Shown here: positions 22,425 to 33,710 of the stretch, piece after piece | Layout of the letters: every line of letters starts with the position of its first letter | How positions within the stretch are numbered: position 1 is the first letter of the stretch | Origin: Saccharum officinarum | Taxonomy: Eukaryota > Streptophyta > Magnoliopsida > Poales > Poaceae | NCBI GenBank assembly: GCA_020631735.1 | Contig: CM036221.1 | Span: 16,101,381 to 16,165,380, forward strand | Length of the DNA: 64,000 bases | Direction: 5' to 3' | The notes under the pieces: model-generated | The model's database searches: none | What the model was told of the DNA's origin: nothing | Seen by the model: only the letters and a program-made list of their open reading frames with translations | Program-made: the position numbers and the translations under genes

Positions 22425-23333
22425 TTGAGTGTGAGAGTTCAAAAGGAAAAGATAAGAGATTCCACCATATGTGAGGAGAGCCACAAAATTCTATGTGAGA
22501 GAGATACACAAAAATTGAGTAAAAAAGAAGATGAATCATGTGAGGAATTATTTACTACTAACATGATAATACCTTATTCTAGTCTTGTTCCTTGTGTGAT
22601 GCAGGCTCATGAAGAAAATGATGTGGTGAATTATGACCAGATCCCAATATTCGATGAGGAAGATCAAGTGATGGCCATGGACAACGATACGCATGCTTAT
22701 GTTGCTTCACAAGATATTGAAGTGATTGTGCATCAAAACCTATGTGAGAATGAGAGCCACATAGCCAAATTGAGAGAGAGTGAAAACAAAAGTGAGTTGT
22801 GTGATTCCACCCACTGTGAGGTTGAGAGTATCAATAATGCGAGTGTGGGGGATACACCACAGAAAAATAGAGAGTTAGAATGCAAGTCATGTGAGGATAT
22901 TTTTGAAACTATCACTCTCATCTTTACTTCTAGTGTTCTTTTTCCAAATGTGCTGGTTTGTAATGATAATAAGGAAGAGATGGCTGCTCATGAAAACTCC
23001 ATACTTGTTGAGAGAAGTGAGAAGGTAGCCATTCATCTTAACCAATTGTGTGCTGCCCAAAACATGAACCACGATGAGGAAAGTGGTAAGATTTTAGAAG
23101 CGTCAACCATGATACTTGCACTACCACAAAGTCTAAAAGGTAATGAAAATAATTCAGATCTGAGTGTGCAAAATAAAATGGTGAGCAATTGTGATGAAAC
23201 ACATGATTCAAATGGAATTGATCCTACACAAATTATTCATGTTGATTTGGTAGATTCACAAGTTCATACATGTTCTGAAATTTTCAAGTTGATAAACAAT
23301 ATTCAATCATACATTATCTTTTCTATGCTTTGA
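22425..23333 (+). CDS. Acidic Cys/Glu-rich ORF of element E, function unknown
   Basis: A 302-codon open frame, the longest uninterrupted one in element E. It is acidic and built from loosely repeated phrases: CEESHKILCE, NLCENESHIAKL and STHCEVES. A longer phrase starts SCEELFTTNMIIPYSSLVP (about residue 38) and recurs as SCEDIFETITLIFTSSVLFP (about 154). A weaker third copy is GKILEASTMILALPQ (about 225). No zinc knuckle, protease, RT or integrase motif is visible. It follows a PBS and a gag-like remnant, so it may be a diverged gag or an extra ORF of a gypsy element. The first Met may not be the true start, since related sequence continues upstream in another frame. Confidence 0.5.
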   Translation: MSVRVQKEKIRDSTICEESHKILCERDTQKLSKKEDESCEELFTTNMIIPYSSLVPCVMQAHEENDVVNYDQIPIFDEEDQVMAMDNDTHAYVASQDIEVIVHQNLCENESHIAKLRESENKSELCDSTHCEVESINNASVGDTPQKNRELECKSCEDIFETITLIFTSSVLFPNVLVCNDNKEEMAAHENSILVERSEKVAIHLNQLCAAQNMNHDEESGKILEASTMILALPQSLKGNENNSDLSVQNKMVSNCDETHDSNGIDPTQIIHVDLVDSQVHTCSEIFKLINNIQSYIIFSML

Positions 23334-23376
23334 TATGGTTCATATACATAATACTTTGCACTCATATATCTAATAC

Positions 23377-24171
23377 TGTTGATGCAAAAGTGGATCTGCA
23401 AACACAAAGGCTAATACCCAATCCAATATCCAAAGCGTGCCAGTCGATTTGACCTGTTAATCGATAAGGATGAAAATTTGAGTACTTTGGTCCTGACAAC
23501 AGTGATACACCCGGAAGCCACGGCCAAGAGGTACTCACACGAAACTCAAGGATCATCAAAGGTCGCACTGAAGCAATGCAGCTCATCAAATCAATGAGAA
23601 CTCATAAAAAGAAAAATATGCAAATTGACGAAGTCGCCGAAAAGTAAGTAGATGCAAATAGGACTAAAATTGGTTTGATATTGATTGATTTTTTTATTCA
23701 TCTTACATTGTTCCTCAGTCTATATTTATACCCTGATCTGAAGAAACATAACCATACACGACTAGGACACCGAGTCCATATCTAAGGAAAAACATGACTC
23801 TTACATGAATCATACTCTAACAAATATAGAAAAGGAAATCAACACCTATCTACTTCCCTGTCCGCCTTAATTACGATGAAATTTTCATCAACCTCCTCTC
23901 CATCGGCATGCTTCCCGTCATCACAAGCTTCATCGGCAGTAGTCTTCAGATCTTCCTTCATCGGCATCGGCAATAACATCTCTGATCTTGCCAGCAACGC
24001 CTCTGAGTCTAAGTCAAACCACAACCTTCCCATCGGTCACCACCATTCATCGCAACAATCCTCATAAGCTGATCTTCATCGGCACCCTTCTACCAGCGTA
24101 ATACAATAACTTTCCTTCTGCCGATTAGCCCACTCTGATCATTTTGACACGTGCCAAAAATGGTGTCAACA
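23377..24171 (-). mobile_element. 3' LTR of the Tat-lineage gypsy element
   Basis: On the minus strand it runs from TGTTGACACCATTTTTGG to TTTTGCATCAACA (TG...CA, 795 bp). A G-rich polypurine tract precedes it on that strand (24172-24190). Codon-like phrases rich in CCGATCGGCA continue into the flanking Tat internal region. Its outer edge abuts element E sequence at 23376, so Tat inserted in E. The 5' LTR is not in the window. Confidence 0.75.
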
Positions 24172-24182
24172 CATGCCCCCCA
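24172..24182 (-). other. Polypurine tract of the Tat element
   Basis: TTGGGGGGCATG on the minus strand, immediately before the 3' LTR. It would prime plus-strand DNA synthesis in reverse transcription. Confidence 0.65.
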
Positions 24183-24600
24183 ATTTCAGAGTATAAAATC
24201 ATTAATGTTCCAAAATTTACTCCCGACAACGATTGCCTTCACCAAATTACCTTAACTCATCCTCCAAGCATGACATAATCTATTACCAAATCCAATCAAA
24301 CCCAGCCCTAATTCACGCGTCTCAGTAAATATCGCACAATCTTCAATGACTCTCGTTCTGATTATGGTTAAGATACAAAAACAATAGTCCATCAGCAAGA
24401 GCCTAACACAGTGACGCTGCCGATCTCAGAATTAGAATATCCTATACCGAGATTTCTTCCGAGTCATGATTGCTTGCCATCAAACCACCTGCACAATCCC
24501 ATGATTATCGTGCGAACAGTTACTATATCCATCTGAACCACCTCGACCTACACGCGCGTGGCAGAGAGATAAGTCTAGAATGCCCCTATTCCAATCGGCC
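24183..24600 (+). other. Non-coding Tat sequence upstream of the antisense gene
   Basis: About 420 bp between the polypurine tract and the TATA box of the plus-strand gene. No ORF of note. ACACGCGCGTGGCAG at 24550-24564 is the most GC-rich spot and could serve as promoter-proximal sequence; this is inference. Confidence 0.4.
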
Positions 24601-24608
24601 TATAAATA
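24601..24608 (+). promoter_or_regulatory. TATA box of the antisense plant-mobile-domain gene
   Basis: TATAAATA lies 169 bp before the ATG at 24770, on the strand opposite to the retroelement. It suggests the captured gene had its own promoter inside the element. Confidence 0.5.
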
Positions 24609-24769
24609 AATCTCTCCCAAATGCTCGTCTTCTACCCTTAGACTCCAACCTTCAATATTCTCTCTCTCCGGCAGCGACCCCGACTAACAACCGTGCGACC
24701 CCAACCAGCAAGAACCTTCCCCAGCGGCAACCTCGAGTCTCCAGCCGCGTCTCTATCCTTCTCAAGATA

Positions 24770-27700
24770 ATGGCAATCAACTTCGATGTCCCTACGGTTT
24801 GTTTCAGCTTCATCCCCTTTTACTGCAATTCCTTTTGCCCTTGCAAGTTCATATAGTTGGTGATTTTCTTTCTCTTTTCCTCTGTTCTTTTGATCCTCCA
24901 AACTTAGGAACTATGCAACAAGTTAGTCATCCCAACCAATTAGCCGCACATCCAATGTTTAGGTCCAATGGGCAACCCAGATCCAACTGATTTGATCAAT
25001 GCAGAGACTAACATAATTCCCTTCAGAGCCCAGAATTTCTCTTTAAATATATGGAAGGATACCTTCCGATCTTGGCCTAAAACAACCAAGGGGTGGAAAG
25101 ATTGATATCTGAGGGTAATCGGGTCGATGCAAGTGTACTGGGCAGAGCGAAAACTAGACCAATACATCAAACTGTCCATTGCCGATATGCAAAAGAATGA
25201 GTTGATGATGATTGCTGCCGCTTATTTCTGGTCAGACACAACAAATACCTTCATGTTTGGACACGGCCCAGCTACTCCCACTCTTGCCGATGTATACATG
25301 CTCACCGTCTTAGATATTTCAACTGTCGATGATGCCTCCGTTTACGGTAGAAAATCTGAGTATAGGGTGAATACCCGTAACATCGGTGGTTGGATAGGGT
25401 ATATCCAAGAATACAGGAAGACCGGGATAGTTGGTCAGAGGGAACACACCACATTCCTAAACATGTGGTTAGAAAAATTCATTTTCTGTGGTCGATCGGT
25501 AGGGCCAACCAATGCTTACCTCCCCGCAGTTGAACTACTAGCCAACGGTGTAAGGTTCCCTCTTGGCCGATATCTCCTGAGCTCCACTTATCACCTCTTA
25601 CATCAAGTGTCTCAGAAGCTTCTGCTTTGTGAACCCATCGACAACTTAGGAGGCCCGTGGTGGTTCATCAACATGTGGCTAAATGCCCACATGCACAAAC
25701 GCTTGCAATGGGATTTCTTTGCTCAGCAATTCCCACGAGATATCGCCGAAGACTATGAACTTGGAGATGAAGAATTGGCAACACGCCCACCCCTCAATTT
25801 TGGTGAAGCCATAATAGTTCTTCCTGGGACAGAGGCCAACGAAGATCAGATCGGCCGATTTTTCCAAAGCTTTTACAACGGTCTCTCCCGTGATCATCGG
25901 GCCTAGATGCCCTATATCGATGAAGAAGCCAGATTCCCCCTTCTCTTTAATTTCGCCGATGATGCCTCGAACAAGGATGATGAACTTATGATGGCCATCA
26001 TTACTCCCCGGGCAATTCCAGTGAATACATTCGGCAGTGGGAAGAACACCAACATCACCTATGAATTCTACAATCCATCGGCAGTATCACATCAATTGGC
26101 CTTTGGACAGCTGCCAATTAAACTTTGCTTTGCTGATGTGATTAAGCCGAGAGAAACAATCACCAGCGGATCGGACTGGAGCAAGGTAGTGCGACTCTCC
26201 CCTAATGTCGATACTACAGATGTTGATCTATCCACCTGGGTGCCAACCTCTTTCATCACTGAATCATATAAGTTATGGTGGCAAGAGTGGAAGGGACAAT
26301 TATTTGTAGCATCTGTTCATACATATCGGCATCTGATCGACCCTGAGCATATCATACCTGATGACACAGTAAGTTTCTTTTAACACTAGTTTTTTTCCAC
26401 TTTTAATTTCATCGGCAACTAATTTTCTTGTGACAGGTCGATGACCCAGCCCATCCACGAGCAGGAGTGGGAGACCCTTTGACCTTCGACCTATATCCCT
26501 GATATCACCGATCGACTATAATGCCCCTACCCTGGCTGTTCTAACTCATCAGAGAACCCGTACCAAGAAAATCACTACCAAGCCAAAATTGGCTAAGGCT
26601 AGGGCCACTCCATCAGCTGCTACTGCGACCCTGATAGAAGCGTTCAAGGTAACAACCTTATTTATTCCAACCCATGCCGATCTCAAACCGTACTGACACT
26701 AATTTTTAGGACGCAAGAACTACAACTGGATCATCATCGGCAACTCCTCTTGCATCAAACACTACCATCTCTGACAAACCTTCAGAGGTATTCCTTCAAC
26801 TCTACATTTAACTTGTTAAACATCATATCTTACACCTATCTTGCAGTAACAAACGGGTACATCGGCAAGTGTCCCAGATGTCTAATCTTCACAACCAACA
26901 AGTGTCGATGCCCCCGGTCAACCGTTGCTGAGGCCCAAACAAAGCGCAAAGCTTCAACAGACACTGAGGCACAGCCAAAATGGCAGAAGTCAGTACCGAT
27001 CCCAACACCTGATCTAGCGCCTCTAAGCCAACTAGAATCGGCCGATGCAACTGAGCAAGCAGTCGATCCTTCTGCACAGGGCATGTCATCGGTCATCGTA
27101 TCCCAAGGACCAATTACTGATGAGACCACAGAGGAATTGCCATCAGTCTTAGCACCAATTAATCCTACAGTTGAAGATATCCCATCGGCAGGCTCAGCCG
27201 ATCCTTCACATGACACACTCCAGATTGCTTCCTTCAGTCAAAGACAAGAAATTATCTTGAAGCAAGTAAGCCGACTGATTTAGCCGATTTATAATATTCA
27301 TACTTGTCCTCGACTGACCCCTTTTCTTCTTTCAGGAACAAGACTCTCCAGACAGTTTATTCTCCTTTGCCATCGATGTTTCTGACGATGAGGAGGAGGA
27401 GGAGGCAAGCTCTACACTCACACTGGGGACAGTATCGGCATAAGTCAAGTCCAAACTAGAGGCTCTACTGAACTTGCTGCAACAAGACACCACCCAGTTG
27501 GTAGATGATTCGGACCCTGCAAAAGCAATTTTCAAAACAATCCGTGGCCAGGTCCCTGCCAACATCGAAGAGGCACTCTTCCTAGCAGCCCACTTAGAAA
27601 GTCGACAACTCATGCCAAGCAGGAAGAAAGCCAGTTACCCGATGCTATCAAGGCTCTCCAGCAAGAAAGAGATATCCAAGCTCGCAAAGCCCTGACAGTG

Positions 27701-27817
27701 AAGAAAAAACTTAGGCCAGTGGAGGGTGCTGCCGATGAAGATATCAAAGAGATAGAGGAAGTCGATCAGATTCTCCTGCGTGCGATATCGGCCATCCAAT
27801 CTTTACTAAATTTGTAA
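24770..27817 (+). pseudogene. Plant mobile domain (aminotransferase-like, PMD) gene carried antisense inside the Tat element
   Basis: Plus-strand gene with six plausible exons (24770-24796, 24908-26368, 26437-26648, 26710-26787, 26847-27265, 27336-27817), each intron GT...AG. Exon 2 is 487 codons in one frame with three stops (TAG 24941, TGA 25103, TAG 25904). TGG-to-TAG and CGA-to-TGA changes would explain some of these. It contains PMD-like phrases: TLADVYMLTVLDIS, TTFLNMWLEKFIFCG, and AYLPAVELLANGVRFPLGRYLLSSTYHLL. Later exons give a Ser/Thr/Pro-rich tail, a DDEEEEE acidic patch and a helix-rich end, with a stop at 27441 and frameshifts near 26500, 26930 and 27640. Tat-lineage elements are known to carry extra, sometimes antisense, ORFs between pol and the 3' LTR, and PMD occurs in host genes and transposons. 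The molecular function of PMD here is unknown. Confidence 0.75.
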
Positions 27818-27904
27818 ATCCTATTTATTGCATCGGTGCTTTAGGAAACACTGATACCCTTTGTCTGATTTTGGCCGATAGGACTGTTATAGGCACTTAT
27901 GCTT

Positions 27905-29117
27905 TTATGCATCCATCCAGATACTAGGGTAATATTTCTTTAAATATTTTCCGTTTAATGCTCTGGGAAACACAACCCCTTCGAGGGTTTCTAGAATGTA
28001 TGCGTTGTCATCGGCAAACTCCTTTACCTTCACCTTCTTGTCATACCATCTGGCTACCCTTTTCTTATTTTCTTCGATGCTAACTAAAGCCCTCAACCGA
28101 TGACCTGCCACGTCTTCTAACTCGTCTTTCATAAGAGTATCATAGTCATTGGCTGTCAGTTGATCTTGAGAAAATATCCGCCTAGAGCTAGTTTTAATTT
28201 CCCAAGGCAATACTGCATCGTGTCTGTATACTAACTGATAAGGCGTTACTTTGATTGCACCATGACATGCGATCCGATATGACCACAGGGCTTCATTCAA
28301 TACTGTATGCCACCGCTTAGGATTTTCTTTAATTTTGCGCTTAATGAGTTTGATAATTCCTTTGTTGGAAGCCTCAGCCTGACCATTAGCTTGAGCATAA
28401 TAGGGAGAAGAATTCAAAACTTTAATCCCCATACCAATAGCAAACTCATCAAATTCTCCCGATGTAAATATAGTACCCTGATCGGTAGTGATAGTTTGAG
28501 GAATACCAAATCGGTAAACAATATACTCTTTCACAAAATCGATCATACTAGCCGATGTTACCCTTTTCAATGGAATTGCTTCAACCCATTTTGTGAAATA
28601 ATCAGTAGCAACAAGTATAAATTTATGTCCTTTGCTCGATGGCGAATAAATCTGACCAATGAGATCGATAGCCCATCCCAGAACGGCCAAGGTTTAATTA
28701 TAGGATTCATGGCCGATGCAGGCGCTCTTTGAATATTACCGAACTTCTGACACCCCTGACATCCTTTGAAATACTTAAAGCAATCTTCAAGAATAGTCGG
28801 CCAATAGTATCCATTCCTTCTGATCATCCATTTCATCTTGAAAGCCGATTAATGTGCCCCCACACACTCCTTCATGAATTTCACCCATCAAGCTTTTCGA
28901 TTCATCACCGCTAAGGCACCTGAGTAAAACTCCATCTATAGTCCGATAATATAATTCATCATCGAGGAGCACATACTTAGTGGCCTAAAATCTTATACAT
29001 CTTTCAACCTTCTTAGATGGATCCCTTAAGTAATCGACAATCTCTGTTCTCCCGTCATTGGTATCAACTGCCGATGTCAGCACCTCTTGGATAGGTTGAT
29101 ACCCTGAAGCATGCTGA
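27905..29117 (-). pseudogene. Tat gypsy integrase and end of second RNase H
   Basis: On the minus strand from 29117 down: the end of the second RNase H (NRLAQHASGYQP-type phrase at the copia-1 junction), a linker, an HHCC zinc finger (EIHEG...GCQGCQK, about 28880-28750), then the integrase core. The core has Asp in WAIDLIG, Asp in TTDQGT and Glu in GQAEASN, followed by a C-terminal domain to the stop at 27905. The core frame 27905-28690 is open for 261 codons. Breaks: a stop after GAH in the zinc finger near 28850, a frameshift near 28690, and a stop near 28988. It would insert element cDNA. Its 3' neighbour, 87 bp away and convergent, is the PMD gene. No chromodomain is seen. Confidence 0.88.
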
Positions 29118-29122
29118 GCTAG
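29118..29122. repeat. Target-site duplication of copia-1, left side (GCTAG)
   Basis: Five bases identical to 2553-2557, directly flanking the LTR. Confidence 0.75.
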
Positions 29123-31081
29123 TGAAAGGTCTTGATGGCTAGAGAGGGGTGAATAGCCTATTAAAATTTTCTACAAAGACAAGCTAAACAAGTTTATAAA
29201 TAAAACAAATAGTGAGATGCGAGTTTTGCTTAGCCTACGGGGTGTTTGCAAGCCACCTAACCAATTCACAACTCTAGTGTATTTGCACTCAACCGCACAA
29301 GTCAAACTAAGAAGGAAACTACAACTAGCAAGCTACACAAAGAAGCTACTCTAGCAAAGCTAACTAGCTAGCAAAGATAACTAAGAAAGTAATGCGGAGT
29401 TGAGTTAGGAGGGTATCACCGAGGGGCGAAGTATTGAGCCAACCAATCAATATGATCAAGAGATGAATACCACAATATACAACCACCGGGATCGATCAAA
29501 CACAATAAGAATGATGACACGAAGATTTATCCCGAGGTTCACGTGCTTGCCGGCACGCTAGTCCCCGTTGCGTCCCTCTTCACCACGTGGTTCGGTGGCT
29601 AATCGGTCACACACCGAGCCTCTCAAAAGGCACCACAAGAACCTACCAAATGGCAAAAGGTTGCAATGACACGAAGCAATTTACTAATGTTGCCTTTGGC
29701 GCTTCGTCGAGGTAGGCACAAACCTCTCACAATCACCGGAGGTGGCCAAGAACAATCACCAACTCTTGCCAACGCCTCCAAGCTGCTCCAAGCCGTCTAG
29801 GTGGCGGCAACCACCAAGAGAAACAAGAATCCCGCAGCAAATCAACCACCAAGTGCCAACTAGATGCAACCTCACAATGCAAATGCACTTGGATCACTCA
29901 ATCTCACTTCGAATATGCAAAGAAGCAAGAGAGATGAGTGGGAGGGGAGTTGCTTAGCTCAAAGTGCTCACAAGTATGTCAAAAGTTCGAGAGCTAGAGC
30001 CTTGAGCCGGCCAACGAGTATTTATAGACGTACCCCTTCGAATAGAGCCGTTAGAAACTTAAACAGTCGAAATCGTGGTGACCGGACGCGCTGGTCCAAC
30101 TGACCGGACACGCCGGTCACCCAACGGCTAACTCGCGAAGTACTGACCGGACGCGCTGGTCCAAACGACCGGACGCGCCGGTCGCCCAACGGCTAACTGC
30201 GAAGCAACGACCGGACGCGCTCATTGCACAGACCGGACGCGCTGGAGGCGACCGGACGCGCTGGTCCCGAGAATGACCGGACGCGCTGGTCGCCTGAGCA
30301 GCGCTCAACGAAACAGTGACCAGACGCGTTGAAGAAAATGACCAGACGCGATAGTGCCAGCGTCCGGTTAGAGTCCAGTAAGCTCCCTGAACGACCGGAC
30401 GCGTCTGATCGTTAGTGATCGGACGCGCTGCGCGTCCGATCATCAACCTGAAATACGCGCAGACACTGAACACTGACCGGACGCGTCCGGTCATGCAAAG
30501 ACTGCGTCCGGTTCAGCGTCTGGTCACCTCTGTGACCTCCGTTCGCCTCTGTTTCTTTTTCGGACTTCCGTCGTAGTGGAAAATAGTCGTTTCAACTTCT
30601 CGAAAACGCCTGAGGGAGAGAGGATCCCAAACCCTCTCTACCGCTCAAACTCCACCGCCTTCGCAAACGTGCTAACACCACCAAGTGATCTTCGTCATGT
30701 GTGAGTGTGTTAGCATTTTCACAATCATTTTTAGAGGCGATATTAGTTTTATCCAAATGCATATGATAATGAAATGCACATCTAGAGGCACTTAGGAGTT
30801 CAATAGCCATGTCATTCCCCTCTTTATAGTACGGCTATCTATCCTATAATGTAACCACACCCACTAGGTGTCTTGGTTACTAAAACACAACCCTTAAGCA
30901 TATACCTTTACCTTGATCACATAGGGTTGCGTCCAAATCCAAGTGTGGCCATCATGATCACCATGTCCATCTTGCCACCAACCTTGGAATGTACTAATCC
31001 TCATATGCTACATACAACTTAGGCATAGGATTAGTACTTAGGCATTGTCACTAATTACCAACACCAAACATAGGACTTTCA
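29123..31081 (-). mobile_element. 3' LTR of copia-1, contig 2 copy
   Basis: Same termini and layout as 587-2552: TG...CA on the minus strand, TATA box at 30020-30027 and motif array at 30078-30525. It is preceded on that strand by a polypurine tract, so it is the 3' LTR. It differs from the contig 1 LTR by point changes, an extra array unit near 30240-30260 and a short deletion near 30610. Confidence 0.85.
30078..30525 (-). repeat. CCGGACGCG palindrome array in the copia-1 3' LTR
   Basis: Same motif family as 1540-1975 with one additional unit around 30240-30260. The copy-number difference shows the array changes by unit gain or loss. Confidence 0.8.
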
Positions 31082-31093
31082 ATCTCCCCCTTG
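31082..31093 (-). other. Polypurine tract of copia-1
   Basis: CAAGGGGGAGAT on the minus strand, adjoining the 3' LTR. Confidence 0.75.
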
Positions 31094-32218
31094 TTGATAA
31101 TTGGTGACAAACCTTTCACAAAGATGTTATGATAAAATTTTGATTGAACCCATGTCACATTGTCCAAGTATATTACCATGTGTAAGAATTATGGACATGT
31201 GATCATGAATTCAAATTGATAGCAATGGCTCCCCCTACATGTATGCTATATGTTTGGATTTTGGAAGCATACATGTTAGATAGGAAAGATTAGGAGCATT
31301 GACTATCAATAGGTGCTAAGTGTTTAAGATTATAGACCTTTGAAGCGTGATACCATCGGAGTAGCGATAAACACCATCTTAGCACCTTGTGTAGTTAGAT
31401 TCCACTTGTAAAACCACAAACATAACTAGAAACCTCGTGAGATCAACATTATAAGCAAGGCTCTAGTACCACTATGAAAAACATGAAGCAAGAAAAATCT
31501 AACTACTTCCTATTCATGCTAGTACCACAATGCGTCATTCAAATTTTACTAGCAAGTCACCACACAAGCAATGTATCGGAGAAAACGAAATGCATAACTA
31601 TGCATCATACATATGAGGTGCACATAGAAATGCAACATTCATGTTTAAAAGCTTGCTCCCCCTACTTGTGTGCTTCTTTTATCAATTCTCTCCCTTTAGG
31701 ATTTAACTTTGTGAACAACATTTTCTCCCCCACAATATTTTTTGAGTTCTATCTTTGTGAACAACATTTTCTCCCCCTTTGGCACCAATTGACCACAAGG
31801 AGCAAACTTTAGATAGATTATCATGTTGAAATATGGGGTGAGGATCAAGTTTATGATTCAACCTAGATTGCTTGCATAAATAAAATACTTCGGTTTGATC
31901 CATGGGCAAGCTTCTTCACACCTCACTAGAAGGGTTATCATGCACCATGTTGAAGCAAATATTTAGACAAGTTTTATAGATTAAACACTTAGGATCACAA
32001 GCTACTTAAACAAGTTATATGCTACCACTAGATCATACAAGTCATGGAAACAATAGTGGCACCATATAAACTTCAAATTCATTTGATTTTCATGAATGAG
32101 CCTAGAACATGTAAATTATGACTAGATGCACTAAACGAGTCCTTAGCATAGAATGTATGACATGTCAACCAATTGTACCTTGGGGCTCGAAGGAGAGGCA
32201 TATCATATATGGGGTGCA
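31094..32218 (-). other. 3' non-coding interior of copia-1 with repeated polypurine tracts
   Basis: Between RNase H and the 3' LTR there is about 1.1 kb with no coding frame. On the minus strand it holds further purine runs of the PPT type (near 31208, 31655, 31727 and 31769). Two of them sit in a repeated phrase containing GTGAACAACATTTTCTCCCCC. Multiple PPTs in this position are a described Sirevirus trait. No envelope-like ORF is seen. Confidence 0.65.
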
Positions 32219-33621
32219 TCAACTCATGTTGGAGAAGTTAAGTATGTTCAACTCATTCTTTAGCTTGTGAAATCTCTTCTCATCAAGTGGCTTGGTAAAT
32301 AGATCAGCTAATTGATCTTCGGTGCCCACACTCTCAATAGCAATGTCACCCTTTTGTTGATGATCTCTAATAAAATGATGACGAACATCAATATGCTTTG
32401 TTCTTTGATGTTGAACCAGATTGTTGGTTAGCTTCACGGCACTTTCATTGTCACATAGCAATGGCACATTCTTGAAGTTGATTCCAAAATCTTTCAATGT
32501 TGCCTTCATCCACAAGATTTGTGCACAACAACTACCCGCGGCGATGTATTTGGCCTCGGCGGTAGATAGTGCAATACTATTTTGCTTCTTGGATGACCAT
32601 GAGACAAGTGATCTTCCCAATAATTGACAAGTCCCGGAAGTGCTCTTTCTCTCCACTTTGTCACCGGCATAGTTGGAATCCGAATATCCAACTAGCTCAA
32701 AGCTTGCACCTTTGGGATACCACAATCCAACATCTTGTGTATGCTTTAAGTACCTCAATATTCTCTTTGTTGCCTTCAAATGACTTTCTCTTGGTGAGGC
32801 TTGAAATCTTGCACACATACATACACTAAACATTACATCGGGCCTTGATGCCGTCACATAGAGTAGGCTACCAATCATTGATCTATATAGCTTTTGATCC
32901 ACCATGTTGCCACTCTTGTCACTATCCAAGCTTCCACTAGTGCCCATTGGAGTTGTAATACTCTTTGCATCTTCCATGCCAAACTTCTTGAGCATATCTT
33001 TGATGTACTTAGTTTGGCTCATAAATGTACCTTCTTTCATTTGTTTAATTTGAAGTCCAAGAAAGAAACTAAGTTCACCAATCATTGACATTTCAAATTC
33101 CTTTGCCATCATTTTTCCAAACTCATCACAATAATCTTGATTAGTTGAACCAAATATGATATCATCAACATATATTTGCAATACAAACAAGTCTTTCCCA
33201 ATCTTCTTGGTGAATAGTGTTGTATCAACTTTGCCCATGTCAAATCCTTTGGATAGCAAGAAGTCCCTCAATCTTTCATACCATGCTCTAGGTGCTTGCT
33301 TCAATCCATATAAAGCTTTTCTCAACTTGTATACATGATTGGGTTTCTTGTTATCTTCAAAACCGGGAGGTTGCTCCACATACACCTCCTCTTGAATGTA
33401 CCCATTGAGAAATACACTCTTTACATCCATTTGATATAGCTTGATATTGTAAGCACAAGCATAGGCAAGTAAGATTCTAATTGCTTCCAATCTTGCAACC
33501 GGGGCATAGGTTTCACCAAAGTCAAGACCCTCTATTTGTGTGTAACCTTGAGCCACTAGTCTTGCTTTGTTCCTTACTACTATCCCATCTTGATCTTGCT
33601 TGTTGCGAAAGACCCATCTTG
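32219..33621 (-). pseudogene. copia-1 pol fragment: RT and RNase H
   Basis: A 445-codon open frame on the minus strand. RT has [30 protein letters not shown] sequence, and YVDD at 33161-33172. RNase H has [30 protein letters not shown] and [14 protein letters not shown], reaching the normal C-terminus at 32219. The frame is intact as far as it goes, but its upstream end is lost at about 33621. There the sequence changes to Tat RNase H, removing the rest of pol, gag, the PBS and the 5' LTR. In the contig 1 copy the 5' LTR and gag are still present. Confidence 0.9.
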
Positions 33622-33710
33622 TTCCAATGATTTATAACCAGCATAGAGTCACCGAAGATCTCGACAGCATCGACACGTATCTTCCTAAGTAATTTCAACC
33701 CTTTTATCAA
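33522..33710 (-). other. Chimeric ORF across the Tat/copia-1 deletion junction
   Basis: This short frame starts in the Tat second RNase H (GLKLLRKIRVDAVEIFGDSM), crosses the junction near 33621 and reads copia-1 RT out of frame. It is an accident of the deletion but a convenient marker of the join. Confidence 0.6.

Noticed and set aside
31094..32218. Possible envelope-like gene in the 3' region of copia-1
   Set aside because: Some Sireviruses carry one, but no sustained minus-strand frame exists here.
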